The notes below the pieces were generated by a model. That model did no database searches and was not told the DNA's origin. It saw only the letters and a program-made list of their open reading frames with translations. Shown here in pieces: positions 62,823-64,000 of a stretch of 64,000 nucleotides of DNA (position 1 is its first letter; every line of letters starts with the position of its first letter). The position numbers and the translations under genes were made by a program. The stretch is from positions 1,054,001 to 1,118,000 of the forward strand of contig OY970236.1 of assembly GCA_963714155.1 (NCBI GenBank). The letters are read 5' to 3'. The stretch comes from VRUE01 sp963714155. GTDB lineage: Bacteria; Actinomycetota; Thermoleophilia; Solirubrobacterales; 70-9.

Positions 62823-63668
62823 ATGCTTACCGACTACCACCTCCATCTCCGCCCCGACGAGCCCGATACCCCGGGCGAGCGCTTCTTCACGCGCGAGAAC
62901 GTCGATCGCTACCTGGCCGCCGCCGAGGCGGCCGGGATCGCCGAGCTCGGCGTCTCCGAGCACGTCTATCGCTTCACCCAGGCGCTCGATCTCTGGCGCC
63001 ACCCCTTCTGGGAGGAACAGGCCCGTGACGACCTCGACGCCTACTGCGAGTTCGTCCGCAGCACGCCGCTGCGGCTCGGGGTCGAGTGCGACTACATCCC
63101 GGCCGCCGAGGACCGCACGGCGGCGCTGCTGGAAGCGCGCGACTTCGACTACGTCGTCGGCTCGGTCCACTTCATCGGCGATGCCGCGGTCGACCACGCC
63201 GGCTGGGACGTCTGGGAGAGCAAGGGCGATCCCGACGAGGTCTGGCGTCGTTACTTCGAGTCCCTCGCCGAGTGCGCCCGTGCGGGCCTCTTCGACATCC
63301 TCGCCCACCCCGACCTGGTCAAGGTCTGGGGCGGCGCCCGGCCGATGCCCGAGCGCGACCCGCGCTTCTTCTACGAGCCGGCGATCGAAGCGATCGCCGA
63401 GAGCGGCATCGCGGTCGAGGTTTCCACTGCCGGCCTGCGTAAGCCGGTTGGGGAGCTCTACCCGGCCGTCGGCTTTGCCGAGATGTGCATCGAGGCCGGA
63501 GCGCCGTTTGCCCTTTCCTCGGATGCGCATCTGCCGGAGCAGGTCGGCTTTGGCTACCCGCAGGCGCTCGAGTTCCTCGCCGACCTGGGAGTGGATGAGA
63601 TCTGCGTCTTCGAGAATCGCCAGCGCCGGCTCGAGCCGCTTCCCGCCCCGGTGCGCGAAGATTCATAG
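62823..63668 (+). CDS. PHP-domain phosphoesterase, histidinol-phosphatase-like
   Basis: The protein of about 281 residues has the PHP metal pattern: TDYHLHLRPDE (first His pair), LGVSEHVYRF, VVGSVHFIGD, DILAHPDLVK and the final LSSDAHLPEQVGFGY. This order matches the HisJ-type histidinol phosphatases and related PHP phosphoesterases. ATG 62823 is used. ispF begins directly after its stop (TAG-ATG), so the two may be coupled. Confidence 0.85.
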   Translation: MLTDYHLHLRPDEPDTPGERFFTRENVDRYLAAAEAAGIAELGVSEHVYRFTQALDLWRHPFWEEQARDDLDAYCEFVRSTPLRLGVECDYIPAAEDRTAALLEARDFDYVVGSVHFIGDAAVDHAGWDVWESKGDPDEVWRRYFESLAECARAGLFDILAHPDLVKVWGGARPMPERDPRFFYEPAIEAIAESGIAVEVSTAGLRKPVGELYPAVGFAEMCIEAGAPFALSSDAHLPEQVGFGYPQALEFLADLGVDEICVFENRQRRLEPLPAPVREDS

Positions 63669-64000
63669 ATGAGCGTCGGGATCGGCTACGACAGCCACCG
63701 CTTCGCCGAGGGGCGTCGCCTCGTTCTCGGTGGGGTCGAGATCGATCATCCGCGTGGCCTTGCCGGCCACTCCGATGCCGACGTGCTCACCCACGCCGTG
63801 ATCGACGCCCTGCTCGGCGCCGCCGGCAAAGGCGACATCGGCACCCTTTTCCCCGACGACGACGAGACTTGGCGCGACGCCGATTCAATTGACCTGCTGC
63901 GTACCGCGGTGGGCACGATCGGCGGCCGGATCATCAACGTCGACGCGACCCTGATCTGCGAGGAGCCGCGGATTGGACCGCTGCGCCCGGAGATGGAGCG
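63669..64000 (+). CDS. ispF: 2-C-methyl-D-erythritol 2,4-cyclodiphosphate synthase (N-terminal part)
   Basis: The first 110 codons are present; the gene runs past the window end. The metal ligands DSHR (Asp and His) and the region GHSDADVLTHAVIDALLGAAGKGDIGTLFPD are the IspF signature. It closes the MEP cycle after IspE and IspD, forming ME-cPP. ATG 63669 follows the PHP gene's stop without a gap. In many bacteria ispD and ispF are adjacent or fused; here a PHP gene and a minus-strand DUF389 unit lie between them. Confidence 0.95.
   Translation, partial: MSVGIGYDSHRFAEGRRLVLGGVEIDHPRGLAGHSDADVLTHAVIDALLGAAGKGDIGTLFPDDDETWRDADSIDLLRTAVGTIGGRIINVDATLICEEPRIGPLRPEME

Overview
The window is GC-rich bacterial chromosome with tightly packed genes, many GTG and TTG starts, and a housekeeping set typical of Actinomycetota: DisA and CarD, FtsH-FolP-FolB-FolK, type III pantothenate kinase, GreA-LysS-ClpC, RecD2 and a type III glutamine synthetase. 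This set, together with exported proteins carrying Cys-rich Ig-like or Gly-X-Y tails, suggests class Thermoleophilia (Solirubrobacterales-like). That placement is inferred from gene content, not from a marker tree. I saw no rRNA, tRNA, insertion sequence, prophage or CRISPR array.

Layout. 1-6 kb: DUF4389 membrane protein (cut by the window edge), a MoxR/CoxE-type ATPase-VWA pair, a lipoprotein and two calcium/cation antiporters. 6-12 kb: a Bcp peroxiredoxin unit, an acyl-CoA dehydrogenase bracketed by copies of one operator-like sequence, an HTH regulator, TypA and a cold-shock protein. 12-20 kb: exported S8-like protease, TVP38 membrane protein, RecD2, a small Cys protein, cupins, a TetR regulator and an LLM oxidoreductase. 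20-26 kb: YdeI-like protein, amine oxidase, RlmN, cytochrome P450, a frameshifted metallophosphoesterase and a collagen-like exported protein. 26-36 kb: glutamine synthetase III, NlpC/P60-like protein, TetR/DUF2339 divergent pair, fused 3-hydroxyacyl-CoA dehydrogenase/enoyl-CoA hydratase, Sir2 and a HAD phosphatase. 36-42 kb: a three-domain wall hydrolase, a nucleoside phosphorylase-like protein and amtB-glnB. 42-51 kb: HTH-nucleotide cyclase, then tilS-hpt-ftsH-folP-folB-folK, and coaX-dus. 51-57 kb: greA, lysS, clpC and an aldo/keto reductase. 57-64 kb: MFS exporter, disA-carD-ispD, DUF389 protein, a PHP phosphoesterase and the start of ispF.

Themes. Nitrogen assimilation is represented by AmtB, a PII protein lacking the modifiable Tyr51, and GSIII. 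Fatty-acid or xenobiotic catabolism is represented by the acyl-CoA dehydrogenase, the fused beta-oxidation enzyme, the P450 and several TetR-type operators. Envelope and second-messenger functions include DisA, a nucleotide cyclase and wall hydrolases.

The most unusual structure is a family of three intergenic hairpin elements (42121-42223, 57317-57419 and 57463-57567). Each is 103-105 nt, with perfect 26-28 bp inverted arms around a 51-nt core. The core is conserved between copies, while the outer halves of the arms differ but stay perfectly self-complementary within each copy. Two further hairpins lie between genes (43437-43483 and 26705-26749), and one lies in frame inside ispD (61321-61357).
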